NCBI GenBank assembly: GCA_944324305.1
Contig: CALUVV010000001.1
Span: 186,001 to 250,000 of the forward strand
DNA length: 64,000 bases
Reading direction: 5' to 3'
Source of the DNA: Candidatus Gastranaerophilales bacterium
GTDB taxonomy: Bacteria > Cyanobacteriota > Vampirovibrionia > Gastranaerophilales > Gastranaerophilaceae
This document shows, one piece after another, positions 27,480 through 36,432 of the stretch. The position numbers and the translations under genes were made by a program. A model generated the notes under the pieces. It was given only the letters and a program-made list of their open reading frames with translations. It made no database searches and had not been told where the DNA came from. Numbering within the stretch: the stretch's first letter is position 1; the number at the start of each line of letters is the position of its first letter.

Positions 27480-28123
27480 ATGATTTCAAAAAAGCTTAAA
27501 GTTGCCCCCCCCCCGACAAACTAAATCGGGATAAGGATTTTAGGGGTTTTACCCTGGCAGAAGTTTTAATTACATTAGGAATTATAGGAGTTGTAGCGGC
27601 ATTAACATTGCCAAGCTTAATTACAAGTTACAAAAAGCAAGAAACCGGTGCCAGATTAAAAAAATTCAATTCAATGATGGCTCAGGCGTTGATTTTATCT
27701 GTTGATGAAAATGGAGATGTAAATGAATGGGATATGTCTTTATCTCCTGAAATATTTGCTCAAAAATATTTCGGACCGTATTTAAAAACATTATCTGTTG
27801 AAAAAAACGGAAATAACGCAATTATATATTTCCCTGACGGAACCACAGTGTCTATGGCAAAAGGCAGATGTATGGATTGTATATTTGATACAAACGGGAC
27901 TAAAAAACCAAACGAGGTTGGACGTGACCGTTTTGTTTTCTTAGCTTGTGACAAAACTATAACAGAATGGTGCTCAAATAAAGGCTGGTGTACATACAGA
28001 GGCAACAACCAGCCAACGAGAGATAAAGCTCTTGAAGCTTGTAAAAAAACTCCGCATTATTGCTCATCATTGTTAGAAATTGATAACTGGGAATTTAAAA
28101 AAGACTATCCATACAGACTTTAA
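27480..28123 (+). CDS. Type IV pilin-like protein, frame interrupted at a C10 run
   Basis: It starts 21 bases after mutS with AAAGGAGG before ATG 27480 and may be cotranscribed with mutS. As written the frame ends at TAA 27522 after 14 codons. One added C opens 214 residues: MISKKLKVAPPP-DKLNRDKDFRG, cleavage before F24-TLAEVLITLGIIGVVAALTLP, then a soluble domain with FDTNGTKKPNEVGRDRF and six cysteines, ending DNWEFKKDYPYRL. The codons after 27608 are one open frame. The coding strand has C, giving prolines, whereas the minus-strand copies have G, giving glycines. Same alternatives (switch, slippage, pseudogene, assembly) as for its paralogs. Confidence 0.82.
27505..27514 (+). repeat. GC10G tract, copy 6
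   Basis: Ten C in the coding strand. The 15 bases before and 2 after are identical to copy 2 at 4456-4482. Confidence 0.95.
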
Positions 28124-28202
28124 TAAATATTTGTAAAAATTTTACAGATAAATAGCAAAATTTCTCTTGTTTAATCTTAAAATACAAACAGGAGAAATTT
28201 TT

Positions 28203-28712
28203 ATGTCAGGTGTTGAATTAGAATTAAATAAAGTTACGGTACCCGCTCAGCTTAAAGCTGCGGAAGAAATAAAAACAGATGAACAACAAAAGGTTTCAGA
28301 ACCTTCTGAAATTAAACTTGAGCAAAAGCCTGACGTGTTTGAAAAATCCGTCAATGAGGAATTCATAGGGGAAAAACCGAAAACATTAAAAGAAAAATTT
28401 GCAAATGTTTGTAAAACATTTGTTAAAACAGGCGATTACCTGAGAGCCACAGGGGCAACAGTAGTATACGGTGGCTTGACAGCAGGAGCTGTAATGTTTT
28501 CAAATTGGCTTGTAAAAGGATGGCCTAAAGTTTTCAAGAAACAAATCCCGGTAAAAGATATGTTCAACAAGCCGTTAAAATGTGTAAGTAAATTATCAAA
28601 AGTTTGGGCAGGTATAGCTTTTGCGGCAACAGGCGGATATCAATTTGCCAAAGCATATCTTAAAGCAAATCAGCACGCTGCACACGTTGACCAGAAACTT
28701 AACAATCGTTAA
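28203..28712 (+). CDS. Hypothetical membrane protein
   Basis: 169 residues; ATG 28203 is chosen for the AGGAGAA upstream. The first 80 residues are acidic and Lys/Glu-rich, probably disordered (KTDEQQKVSEPSEIKLEQK). Two hydrophobic stretches follow (ATVVYGGLTAGAVMFSNWLV and VWAGIAFAATGGYQFAKAYL), likely a membrane hairpin. Family not recognised. Its stop overlaps the converging tgt gene by four bases. Confidence 0.7.
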   Translation: MSGVELELNKVTVPAQLKAAEEIKTDEQQKVSEPSEIKLEQKPDVFEKSVNEEFIGEKPKTLKEKFANVCKTFVKTGDYLRATGATVVYGGLTAGAVMFSNWLVKGWPKVFKKQIPVKDMFNKPLKCVSKLSKVWAGIAFAATGGYQFAKAYLKANQHAAHVDQKLNNR

Positions 28713-29833
28713 AAAAGTTTTAAATAATGTTCGTTGTAAAAATCTCCGAAACTGTCATTCAAGATAGCTTCTCGACATTTTTGCGAGAAATCAACAAGGT
28801 ATTTTATGTTATGAATAGATAAAAGCGTAGCTGCAGTACTTTCACCGCATCTCCATAAATGTCTTATATATGCTCTGGAATGATTTTTACAAGCATAACA
28901 GTTACAGCCTTCGACAAGAGGTCCTGCATCTTCGTGAAACTCTTTATTTTTAATATTCTTCTTGCCGTTCGGAGTAAAAAATGAACCGTGTCTGGCATTA
29001 CGCGTCGGCAAAACACAATCAAACATATCAATACCGCGTTTAATTCCGTCGAGTAAATCTTCAGGTGTTCCAACTCCCATCAAATAACGGGGTTTATACT
29101 TAGGAAGCAGCGGAGCAGTAAACTCAACAAAATGATTCATAATATCTTTTGTTTCCCCGACGCTTAAACCGCCGATTGCATATCCGACAGCATCATAAGA
29201 TGAGATAACAGAAGCACTTTCACGTCTTAGATCATCATAAAAAGCACCCTGAACAATCGGAAATAATGCCTGACGTGGATTAGTTTTAGCCTTAAAACAT
29301 CTTTCAAGCCAGCGGTGAGTTCTTTCCATTGCCTTTTTTGCTGTATCATAATCACAAGGGAAAGGAGCACACTGATCGAATGCCATAATTATATCGGCAC
29401 CGATATCCTGCTGAATTTCCATTGAAACTTCCGGATTTATAAAATGTTTTTTACCGTCTTTCGGGTCACGGAATTCCACACCATCCTCGGTAATTTTATT
29501 AAGATGACTCAGCGAAAATACCTGAAAACCGCCTGAATCCGTCAATACAGGTTTATGCCAGTTCATCCATTCATGAATACCGCCAAATTGTTTTATAAGT
29601 TTTGTTCCTGCCCTTAAGTACAAATGGTAGGAATTAGAAAGCATTATCTGTGCTCCCGTATCCATAATTTGATCAGCCGTTAAAGTTTTAACGGCTGAAT
29701 TTGTACCTACAGGCATAAAAATCGGAGTTTTAATCATTCCATGCGGTGTAGTTAAAACACCTGCTCTTGCTCCGGTTTGTTTACACTCATGAATTAACTC
29801 ATATTTAAAATTTTCGTGAGCATTGTCGTGCAT
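28709..29833 (-). CDS. tgt: Queuine tRNA-ribosyltransferase
   Basis: 374 residues, standard length. The active-site block TDSGGFQVFSL starts near residue 98 with the general-base Asp99; the nucleophile lies in DCVLPTRNARHG. The zinc site is CNCYACKNHSRAYIRHL near the C-terminus. The enzyme swaps guanine 34 for a queuine precursor in tRNAs for Asp, Asn, His and Tyr. Its ATG overlaps the ndk stop (TAATG), so the two are translationally coupled in the order ndk-tgt. Confidence 0.96.
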   Translation of the reverse strand: MHDNAHENFKYELIHECKQTGARAGVLTTPHGMIKTPIFMPVGTNSAVKTLTADQIMDTGAQIMLSNSYHLYLRAGTKLIKQFGGIHEWMNWHKPVLTDSGGFQVFSLSHLNKITEDGVEFRDPKDGKKHFINPEVSMEIQQDIGADIIMAFDQCAPFPCDYDTAKKAMERTHRWLERCFKAKTNPRQALFPIVQGAFYDDLRRESASVISSYDAVGYAIGGLSVGETKDIMNHFVEFTAPLLPKYKPRYLMGVGTPEDLLDGIKRGIDMFDCVLPTRNARHGSFFTPNGKKNIKNKEFHEDAGPLVEGCNCYACKNHSRAYIRHLWRCGESTAATLLSIHNIKYLVDFSQKCREAILNDSFGDFYNEHYLKLF

Positions 29834-30303
29834 TACTCATCAATACCTTCCGTAACCAATTCCATCATATTTTTATAATCAGGACAAAGTTCCTCAGGCT
29901 TAAAGTATATATTAATTTCTCTTTCAGCACTTTCCAAACTATCAGAACCATGTACTGTATTATATTCTTTTAATTGAGCAAAATCAGCTCTGATAGAGCC
30001 TACATCAGCTTCGCAAGGATCAGTTACGCCCAAAAGATGACGTGCGCCCTGCACTGCTTTATACCCTTGAAATACCATTGCAACAATAGGACCGCTTGTA
30101 ATATATTTTACAAGGTTAGGATAAAACGGTTTATCAATATGTTCTGCATAATGTTTTGCTGCGATTTCTTCTGTCACTTGAAGCATTTTCATACCGATAA
30201 TTTTATAGCCTTTTTTTTCAAAACGGCTGATAATTTCACCGATAAAACCTCTTTTTACGCCATCCGGCTTAATTGCCACAAATGTTCTTTCTTCTGTATG
30301 CAT
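29833..30303 (-). CDS. ndk: Nucleoside diphosphate kinase
   Basis: 156 residues. ATG 30303 (MHTEERTFVAIKPDG) is preferred because GGAGG lies five bases upstream and homology starts there. The active-site histidine is in NTVHGSDS, the hallmark of the family. RADFAQ is a variant of the usual RGDF loop. It transfers the gamma phosphate between nucleoside triphosphates and diphosphates. It is first in a two-gene operon with tgt. Confidence 0.95.
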   Translation of the reverse strand: MHTEERTFVAIKPDGVKRGFIGEIISRFEKKGYKIIGMKMLQVTEEIAAKHYAEHIDKPFYPNLVKYITSGPIVAMVFQGYKAVQGARHLLGVTDPCEADVGSIRADFAQLKEYNTVHGSDSLESAEREINIYFKPEELCPDYKNMMELVTEGIDE

Positions 30304-30341
30304 AATTCCTCCATTCAAATTTATTTTACCATAAACATAAG

Positions 30342-31655
30342 CTAATTAATACTTTCCAATTTTTTAATGCTCTTTAAAAGCATGATTACCATCATTACAC
30401 AGAGCAGAACAGCGGCAGCCGCCAACCCGTACCAAAAACCGCGCAAATTTAAGTTAAAATGAAAAGCAAGTGTATATCCTAAAGGAATTGAAAGCAGCCA
30501 GTAAGCAATAAAGTTTGAAATCAAAACAATGCCTGTTCTTTTCATACCTTTAAATATTCCGGCAAGTGCAATCTGCAGTCCGTCAAATATCTGGAACACA
30601 GATAAAATATATAAAACAGGTACGGATATTTTAACAAGGTTGCTATCCTGAGTAAATAAGCCAACAAGAAAGTTCGGAAATGAAGAAAAAATTAATGCAC
30701 TAAGCATCATAAATCCTACAGACATTACAATTCCGACAAACGAATAACGTTTTAAATCATTTATATTTTTAGCACCGTTTGCAAAACCGACCTTAACGGC
30801 AATAGCGTTTGAAATAGCAAGCGGAACCATGAACGAAACCGTTGTTAAAGTACAAATCAAGTTTTGCGCCGCCGCATAAACTCCCGAAACTCTGCCCATT
30901 ATTATCGCAATACTGTTAAAAGCAATAAATTCAACCATAATTGCACATGAAATCGGGATACCTATTTTTATAAGGCTTTTATAATACTCAAAATCCTTAT
31001 AATCATTAAAATTCATAACTCTAAAGCAGTATATTAAAAGAGCAAATCCCATAAAATATCTTACAATAAAACTTGCAACAGCTAAGCCCAGTACACCAAG
31101 AGACGGGAAAGGCCCCAGTCCGAATACAAGAGTTACATTTAACGCAATATTAAGAAATACCGAAAATACCGTTACCAGATTAGGGAACAGAACAATCTCA
31201 AACGCCTGCAAAAACTCCTTTAAAGCCGCATGCAAATACCCGCCGAAAGTAGCAAAAGCAGTAACAAACATATATTCCTTAATCATCGGAACAAGTTTTT
31301 CTTCAAAATGCAGATAATCGATTAAAGGAATTGACGCAAGTACCGCAAACATAACAATAACACCCAGCACCATTGAAAATCTTATTGTCGGGAAAAAGTA
31401 TTTTTTAGCACTTTTTTTCTCTCCCCTAAAGTTTGACAATAAAGGAGATACGCTTGCAATCAAACCTATGCCGAATGTTTGTATACAATTTGTAATTGCT
31501 GTTGCTATGCTTATTGCAGCTAAAGTATCTGTTGAATGATGTCCTGCAACAAGTACATCCCCGGCACCTATTAGGATAAATCCGAGGTTCCCCATAATAA
31601 TAGGCAGGGCAATGTTCAAAAGTTCTTTTGCGTAATATTTAAATTGGGTACTCAT
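30342..31655 (-). CDS. MATE-family multidrug/toxin exporter
   Basis: 437 residues with about 12 hydrophobic helices in two similar halves, as in NorM/DinF-type cation-coupled exporters. Recognisable blocks are ALPIIMGNLGFILIGAGDVLVAG in helix 1 and PLAISNAIAVKVGFANGA in the second half. ATG 31655 is chosen over an upstream TTG: a TATAAT box ends nine bases before it and there is no ribosome site, so the message is near-leaderless. Substrates cannot be predicted. Single-gene unit. Confidence 0.9.
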   Translation of the reverse strand: MSTQFKYYAKELLNIALPIIMGNLGFILIGAGDVLVAGHHSTDTLAAISIATAITNCIQTFGIGLIASVSPLLSNFRGEKKSAKKYFFPTIRFSMVLGVIVMFAVLASIPLIDYLHFEEKLVPMIKEYMFVTAFATFGGYLHAALKEFLQAFEIVLFPNLVTVFSVFLNIALNVTLVFGLGPFPSLGVLGLAVASFIVRYFMGFALLIYCFRVMNFNDYKDFEYYKSLIKIGIPISCAIMVEFIAFNSIAIIMGRVSGVYAAAQNLICTLTTVSFMVPLAISNAIAVKVGFANGAKNINDLKRYSFVGIVMSVGFMMLSALIFSSFPNFLVGLFTQDSNLVKISVPVLYILSVFQIFDGLQIALAGIFKGMKRTGIVLISNFIAYWLLSIPLGYTLAFHFNLNLRGFWYGLAAAAVLLCVMMVIMLLKSIKKLESIN

Positions 31656-31682
31656 ACGAACATGATTATAGCACAAACAAAA

Positions 31683-32081
31683 TTACGCATTATAATCTAA
31701 TTTATTCCCGACATTTTTATCTTTCACGGCCTGAGCCTGCATCTTTATGCTCTGTGCCTGAGCAGCAACTCTGTAATCCTGATCTGACGGATCAGAAGGT
31801 GCCATTGCGGAACGAATTACGGTATTGGCATCATTAATAGTTTTATCCGGATTATTAGGATTAAGTGACGGCATTTTGATATCAACATGACCTGCAAAAG
31901 GTATTCCGTCAGAATTTCTTTCGATAACGATGGACCCCGCAAGGGAACCGCCTGCAGCCTTGTGCGCAAGTTCATGTGCATAAATTTCATCATAATTTTT
32001 TTTGATTAAAGCATTTTTTTGCTGTTCTTTCTGCTTCTCAATAGGATTTGTAAAATTATAGAATAAATTAATTCCTGCCAT
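31683..32081 (-). CDS. SprA-like putative metalloprotease
   Basis: 132 residues. The zincin motif YAHELAHKAAGG is followed by a Gly-rich strand and FAGHVDIKMP, which matches the order of the SprA-related family (HExAH, then AAG and GGEV-like segments). The Asp/Pro-rich stretch ending AMAPSDPSDQDYRVAAQAQ is also typical. No signal peptide is present. ATG 32081 follows GAGAGG. Function is unknown; members are putative zinc peptidases based on the fold. It lies between the MATE gene and a pilin-like gene, all on the minus strand but apparently separately expressed. Confidence 0.8.
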   Translation of the reverse strand: MAGINLFYNFTNPIEKQKEQQKNALIKKNYDEIYAHELAHKAAGGSLAGSIVIERNSDGIPFAGHVDIKMPSLNPNNPDKTINDANTVIRSAMAPSDPSDQDYRVAAQAQSIKMQAQAVKDKNVGNKLDYNA

Positions 32082-32161
32082 ACACAAAACCTCTCACACA
32101 TATTACCTGCTATAATTGTAGCATATTTTTATAAGCTTTTCAACCCTATTTTAAATATTAT

Positions 32162-32842
32162 TTACCATGGATAATCCTTATTCATCTCCCAGCCGTCCAT
32201 CAAAATCTTTTCACCGCACATTAAACCCGCACTATTTTTCGAACAGCCTAATGAATGTGACTTGATAGCTTCTGCCGTCAGTCCATGACCATACATATAT
32301 AAACCCGGGGCAGATATATTATGATAAGCATCTTTAACTGCCTGAGAGGTCATGGTCATTACGAAAATATCTTTCCCGTATGTATTGGGAGCCTTTTCGC
32401 CGTTTACGTCAACAGCAATATGAACATGAGTATTATCCTGTTTTTCTAATGCTATAAAAGTTCCGTCAGAAAGTAGAATTTTATACCAATAAGTATTTAA
32501 AGGATTGTCGTCATATACACCGCCTTTCAGCATATATCCGCCTCTGGTATTCCAACAAGCAGATTTATTACCGCAATTTTGAACAACCTGAAAATTAGAG
32601 GCCAGATATTTCATAAAAAACTCATAAGAACCTAAACTCCAATTCCAATCCGCAATGTCACCGTTTTCAAGTTTAGAAAATTCTATAGATTGTAAAAGCA
32701 AAGAATAAACTTTTTTCAACTGAGATACTGCTGCTTTTTTCTTGTAATTACCTACTAAAGCAGGCATTGTCATAGACGCAACCACACCGATAATACCTAA
32801 GGTTATAAGTACCTCTGCTAACGTAAAAGCTTTTTTAAACAT
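32162..32842 (-). CDS. Type IV pilin-like protein (no homopolymer run)
   Basis: An intact 226-residue prepilin with the shortest leader of the set: MFKKA|F6-TLAEVLITLGIIGVVASMTMP, Glu10 at +5. The soluble domain has VDVNGEKAPNTYGKDIF, paired cysteines (NCGNKSACW, LGCSKNSAGLMCG) and the complete tail MDGWEMNKDYPW. GAGGG lies before the ATG. A divergent XRE gene starts 64 bases away (32907), the same arrangement as at 4522/4833 and 36983/37318. Confidence 0.88.
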   Translation of the reverse strand: MFKKAFTLAEVLITLGIIGVVASMTMPALVGNYKKKAAVSQLKKVYSLLLQSIEFSKLENGDIADWNWSLGSYEFFMKYLASNFQVVQNCGNKSACWNTRGGYMLKGGVYDDNPLNTYWYKILLSDGTFIALEKQDNTHVHIAVDVNGEKAPNTYGKDIFVMTMTSQAVKDAYHNISAPGLYMYGHGLTAEAIKSHSLGCSKNSAGLMCGEKILMDGWEMNKDYPW

Positions 32843-32906
32843 ATTTCCCTCTTTTGTTCTCTTTTAGACTACATACATTTACAATAGTATCACATAAAAT
32901 ACGTTT
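32843..32906. promoter_or_regulatory. Divergent control region between a pilin-like gene and an XRE gene
   Basis: 64 bases. Toward the pilin, TTCACA and TACTAT with a 16-base spacer form a possible promoter. Toward the regulator, a TAAAAT box (32895-32900) lies six bases before the GTG start. The two promoters overlap, so binding of one protein could control both. Confidence 0.5.
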
Positions 32907-33125
32907 GTGAACAATAAGACTACAAAAATTTTACAATTAGGAAGAAATATATTTAAGTTCCGCAAAGAAAAAGGGCTTTCGCAAAACCAGCTTGCGGAGA
33001 AACTTGAAATATCAAGGGAACACCTTGCAAAAATAGAGACAGCAAAACGATGTGTAAGTTTAGGGCTTTTAATAGATATTGCAGAAAAGCTGGATATTCC
33101 CGTAAAAGATTTTTTTGATTTTTAA
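32907..33125 (+). CDS. Small XRE-family regulator, divergent to a pilin-like gene
   Basis: 72 residues comprising a single Cro/C1 helix-turn-helix domain: NIFKFRKEKGLSQNQLAEKLEISREHLAKIE, then RCVSLGLLIDIAEKLDIPVKDFFDF. GTG 32907 is the start because a TAAAAT box ends six bases upstream, implying leaderless translation, and the domain begins within ten residues. There is no effector domain. The most likely target is the shared intergenic region and hence the pilin-like gene. A terminator follows. Confidence 0.82.
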   Translation: MNNKTTKILQLGRNIFKFRKEKGLSQNQLAEKLEISREHLAKIETAKRCVSLGLLIDIAEKLDIPVKDFFDF

Positions 33126-33129
33126 AAAT

Positions 33130-33154
33130 AAACCGAAGATATAATCTTCGGTTT
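33130..33154. terminator. Bidirectional terminator
   Basis: AAACCGAAGAT / ATCTTCGGTTT, an 11-bp stem with a 3-base loop, T-rich on both sides. Ends the XRE gene and the efp-accB-accC operon. Confidence 0.88.
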
Positions 33155-33161
33155 ACTAAAA

Positions 33162-34520
33162 TTATTTTTTATCTTTTCCCGTTCGTTTATAGAAATCTTC
33201 TATAAATCCCGTATTAAAGTTCCCGCTCATAAATACAGGGTCTTCAATAATTGACTGGTGGAACGGAATTGTTGTTTCAACGCCTGTAATAACATATTCT
33301 TTCAATGCTCTGTACATTCTGCGTCTGGCTTCATTTCTTGTTCTGCCCCAACATATCAACTTGCCGATCATTGAATCATAATACGGCGGAATTGAATAAT
33401 CCTGATATGCATGAGAATCCACTCTTACGCCAAAACCTCCGGGTGTTACGTAACCCGTAATAGTTCCAGGGTTTGGCATGAAATCTTTCTCGGGATTTTC
33501 GGCATTAATACGGCACTCAATTGCGTGACCTCTTAATATTATATCTTCCTGTGTAAAGTCAAGTTTTTCTCCTGCCGCAACCATAATTTGCTCCCTGACA
33601 AGGTCAACGTTAGAAATCATTTCGGTTACACAGTGTTCAACCTGAATTCTTGTATTCATTTCCATGAAATACCATTTTCCGTCATGGTCAAGCAAAAATT
33701 CGCAGGTTCCGGCACCCTCATAATTTATTGCTTTTGCCGCTCTTACAGCCGCTGCACCCATTTCTTTACGGGTAGCTTCGTCAATTGCAGGCGAAGGTGC
33801 TTCTTCAAGAAGTTTTTGATGACGTCTTTGAATAGAGCAGTCTCTTTCACCAAGGTGAACAACATTGCCGTATTGGTCTGCAAGTATTTGAACTTCTATA
33901 TGGCGCGGGTTTTCAAGGAATTTTTCAGCATAAACATCAGGATTGCCAAAGAAATTTTGAGCTTCAGACTGACAAAGGTTCATGTTTGTTTCAACATCTT
34001 CATCGCTTCTGCAAATTCTCATCCCTTTGCCGCCGCCGCCAGCAGTTGCTTTCAAGATAATTGGATATCCTACTTTATGTGCAAATCCCTTTACTTCTTC
34101 GGGAGTTTTCAAAATACCGGTTCCCGGAGTTACAGGAACATTGTTTTCAATCATAGTCTTACGGGCAGTAGCTTTATCACCCATTTTTCGCATTGCTTCG
34201 GCAGTGGGTCCGATAAATTTAATACCATGCTTTGCGCAAATTTCTGCGAAATCCGCTCTTTCAGACATAAATCCGTAGCCCGGATGAATTGCATCAGCAC
34301 CTGAAACGATCGCTGCCGAAATTATTGCCGGAATACTCAAATAACTTTTAGCACTTTGAGCAGGACCTATACAATAAGCCTCAGTAGCAAGTCTTACATG
34401 CAAAGAATTTGCATCTGCCTGAGAATATATTGCAACGGTTGGAATACCTATTTCTCTGCACGCTCTTATAATTCTTACCGCAATCTCCCCGCGGTTTGCG
34501 ATTAATACTTTTCTAAACAT
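33162..34520 (-). CDS. accC: Acetyl-CoA carboxylase, biotin carboxylase subunit
   Basis: 452 residues. The ATP-grasp domain shows [13 protein letters not shown] (glycine-rich lid), [19 protein letters not shown] and the active-site stretch [16 protein letters not shown]. It begins with the standard [20 protein letters not shown]. The enzyme carboxylates the biotin on AccB in the first step of fatty-acid synthesis. It is the last gene of efp-accB-accC, after a 15-bp hairpin with terminator character that may reduce its expression relative to accB. Confidence 0.97.
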   Translation of the reverse strand: MFRKVLIANRGEIAVRIIRACREIGIPTVAIYSQADANSLHVRLATEAYCIGPAQSAKSYLSIPAIISAAIVSGADAIHPGYGFMSERADFAEICAKHGIKFIGPTAEAMRKMGDKATARKTMIENNVPVTPGTGILKTPEEVKGFAHKVGYPIILKATAGGGGKGMRICRSDEDVETNMNLCQSEAQNFFGNPDVYAEKFLENPRHIEVQILADQYGNVVHLGERDCSIQRRHQKLLEEAPSPAIDEATRKEMGAAAVRAAKAINYEGAGTCEFLLDHDGKWYFMEMNTRIQVEHCVTEMISNVDLVREQIMVAAGEKLDFTQEDIILRGHAIECRINAENPEKDFMPNPGTITGYVTPGGFGVRVDSHAYQDYSIPPYYDSMIGKLICWGRTRNEARRRMYRALKEYVITGVETTIPFHQSIIEDPVFMSGNFNTGFIEDFYKRTGKDKK

Positions 34521-34542
34521 CTTTTCTTATCCCTATAAAAAC

Positions 34543-34575
34543 AGTGAAAAGTGAATTTAAAATTCACTTTTCACT
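34543..34575 (-). terminator. Hairpin (possible attenuator) between accB and accC
   Basis: A perfect 15-bp stem (34543-34557 with 34561-34575) and 3-base loop. On the minus strand it is followed by GTTTTTATA, a weak U-tract, before accC. Partial termination would give more accB than accC transcript. Confidence 0.6.
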
Positions 34576-34588
34576 ACTTACTATTCTT

Positions 34589-35035
34589 TTATTCAATATA
34601 CATCAAAACCTGTCCGAACTCTACGGGCTGCCCGTCAGATACACAGATTTCAACGATTTTACCTGAGAATTCAGCTTCGATTTCATTCATAAGTTTCATA
34701 GCTTCAACTATGCAGACAACGTCGCCTTCTTTAACGGTTTGTCCGACTTTAACAAACGGTTCTGCATCAGGTGACGGAGCTGAATAGAAAGTTCCGACCA
34801 TAGGAGAAGTTAAAGGTTTACCTTTTTTAACTTCTTTTTGTTCTGCCGGAGCAGAAACAGGAGCTGCCTGAGGCTGCTGCGGAGCAGTTGCCTGAACCAC
34901 CGGAGCAGCTGTAACACCCATAACTTCTTTTCTCAAAGTAATAGCTTGTTCGCCGTCTTCAAGAGAAATTTCGGTTAAGGAATTATCAGCCAAAACTTTT
35001 GCTAATTTTTCAACATATTCTATATCAAATTTCAT
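34589..35035 (-). CDS. accB: Biotin carboxyl carrier protein of acetyl-CoA carboxylase
   Basis: 148 residues. The biotinyl lysine lies in [10 protein letters not shown], within an 80-residue lipoyl/biotinyl domain ([13 protein letters not shown]...). A Pro/Ala/Gln-rich linker ([20 protein letters not shown]) connects it to the N-terminal helix. ATG 35035 gives the usual start [15 protein letters not shown]; an in-frame upstream extension to 35122 has atypical sequence and is rejected. The protein carries carboxyl groups from AccC to the carboxyltransferase. Confidence 0.95.
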   Translation of the reverse strand: MKFDIEYVEKLAKVLADNSLTEISLEDGEQAITLRKEVMGVTAAPVVQATAPQQPQAAPVSAPAEQKEVKKGKPLTSPMVGTFYSAPSPDAEPFVKVGQTVKEGDVVCIVEAMKLMNEIEAEFSGKIVEICVSDGQPVEFGQVLMYIE

Positions 35036-35243
35036 TATTCTGCCTTTCCAAAAATTTAAATAATTTGTCTTGGATTTGCTTGTCACTTCGCTCGCAATAT
35101 ACGAGTACGCTGCCGCTTTCACTCTTTGCTCGCTTGTTTTCCACGCTCACAGAGTTTCGCCTTAAAACCTACGGTTTAATCAGCTCAATCTGTTCGCTAT
35201 CCGGATTTGTTCGTTTTACTCACCACATCCGTCAGCAAATCCG
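35036..35243. repeat. Intergenic region with degenerate repeats between efp and accB
   Basis: 208 bases whose composition differs from the neighbours (many GCG/CGC). The minus strand contains ATTGCGAGCGAAGTGACAAG, resembling the widespread small intergenic repeats built on GCGAGCGAAG. GGATTTG occurs at 35073-35079 and 35203-35209 and inverted at 35236-35242. No gene or promoter could be supported. Possibly a decayed palindromic repeat element. Confidence 0.35.
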
Positions 35244-35801
35244 CTACGCTCTATCAAGGTATTCGTTAGTTCTGGTGTCAACTCTGATTTTATCTCCGTT
35301 AGAAATGAAGAACGGAACGTTTACAACAGCACCTGTTTCAAGTGTTGCAGGTTTTGTACCGCCCTGTGCGGTATTACCCTTTTCGGAAGGAGGAGTATCG
35401 GTTACTTCCAAAATTACGTGAGCGGGAAGGTCAACACCGATAATTCTTGAATCATGCATTAACACTTGAACAATCATATTTTCTTTAAGGTATTTAATAC
35501 CGTCGCCGATTTGTTCTTCTGTTAACTGAAGCTGTTCATAGCTTTCGTTATCCATCATAACGTACTCTTTGCCTTCTTTATATAAATATTGCATTTCGCG
35601 TCTGTCAAGCATAGCTTTTGCAACTTTTTCACCGGCTCTGAAAGTTTTTTCTACAACCTGTCCTGTTTCAACGTTTTTAAGTTTAGATCTTACAAACGCA
35701 GCGCCTTTACCGGGTTTCACGTGCAAAAACTCGACAACAGACCATAAACCATTGTCTAATTGAAGCGTTAAGCCGGTTTTCAAATCGTTTACTGAAATCA
35801 T
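35244..35801 (-). CDS. efp: Translation elongation factor P
   Basis: 185 residues, three beta-barrel domains. Domain I has the KOW-like loop VKPGKGAAF, with the lysine that reaches the ribosomal P site at about residue 32. It ends [12 protein letters not shown], as in the family. EF-P rescues ribosomes stalled on runs of proline. Two of the pilin-like genes here encode three or four consecutive prolines in their C10 leaders, so they would be EF-P clients; that link is inference. It heads the efp-accB-accC operon, a common order. Confidence 0.96.
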   Translation of the reverse strand: MISVNDLKTGLTLQLDNGLWSVVEFLHVKPGKGAAFVRSKLKNVETGQVVEKTFRAGEKVAKAMLDRREMQYLYKEGKEYVMMDNESYEQLQLTEEQIGDGIKYLKENMIVQVLMHDSRIIGVDLPAHVILEVTDTPPSEKGNTAQGGTKPATLETGAVVNVPFFISNGDKIRVDTRTNEYLDRA

Positions 35802-35964
35802 ATTTTTCCCCTTTTTAATAATAATATAGTCTTTTAGTTAATCAGATAATAGCATAAACATACTAAACTTCAAATAATTGTTACAAATTAACGACAAATT
35901 AGTAACAAAATAGCAAAAAATATTATATTAAGTTATTATATTAACATAAAAAAGGAGTATAAAT

Positions 35965-36432
35965 ATGAGAATTTCATCTATTGACAAATGCTGTCCGAAA
36001 CCGCAGTTTACATCACAGAAAAACGGATACGAAAATCCGATTAACAGAGGAACCGAAAAAGGTCTTGCCATTTGGGGTTCGATAGGAGGAAGCGCACTTG
36101 TAGGGGCAACTGCCGCAGGTATAGGAAGCTGCTTTATTAAATCAGGTGCAAAAAGCAGAGGCTTAAAACTGGGCGGAATAGGTGCGGCAGCAGGTTTGTT
36201 AACACTGGCATTAACTTTACCGGCAAAAATTTACGATACAAAAGTAAGAGCATTCACACGGGAAAAAGAAATGGATGTTTTCAGCCGTGACAGAGAATTA
36301 AAATCAAATATTATGGAAGAAGTGGATAAAGAAGTTAAGGATGAAGATGTTTCTTTAGATCAGAAAATCAGTCATTATACTTCTGTTCAAATGGCAAATA
36401 ACGGAAACGGAATGCTTATCAAAGGAGCATAA
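35965..36432 (+). CDS. Hypothetical membrane protein, first of a paralogous pair
   Basis: 155 residues starting MRISSIDKCCPKPQFTSQ, the short N-terminus with an F-T/K box seen on several unknown proteins here. Two Gly/Ala-rich hydrophobic segments (about residues 35-55 and 70-90) form a likely membrane hairpin. The C-terminal part is charged and helical (FTREKEMDVFSRDRELKSNIMEEVDKEV). It is homologous to the next gene: NPI..G near the N-terminus, the membrane hairpin and K-x-MDV follow in the same order. AAAGGAG before the ATG; its last codons contain the ribosome site of the next gene. Function unknown. Confidence 0.75.
   Translation: MRISSIDKCCPKPQFTSQKNGYENPINRGTEKGLAIWGSIGGSALVGATAAGIGSCFIKSGAKSRGLKLGGIGAAAGLLTLALTLPAKIYDTKVRAFTREKEMDVFSRDRELKSNIMEEVDKEVKDEDVSLDQKISHYTSVQMANNGNGMLIKGA

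Noticed and set aside
33588..34304. A 238-codon open frame on the plus strand
   Set aside because: It lies wholly opposite accC, has no ribosome site, and its composition (Phe/Cys/Ser-rich) is that of an antisense shadow of a conserved gene.
35036..35122. Upstream in-frame extension of accB
   Set aside because: AccB homology starts at ATG 35035; the extra residues come from repeat-like intergenic DNA.
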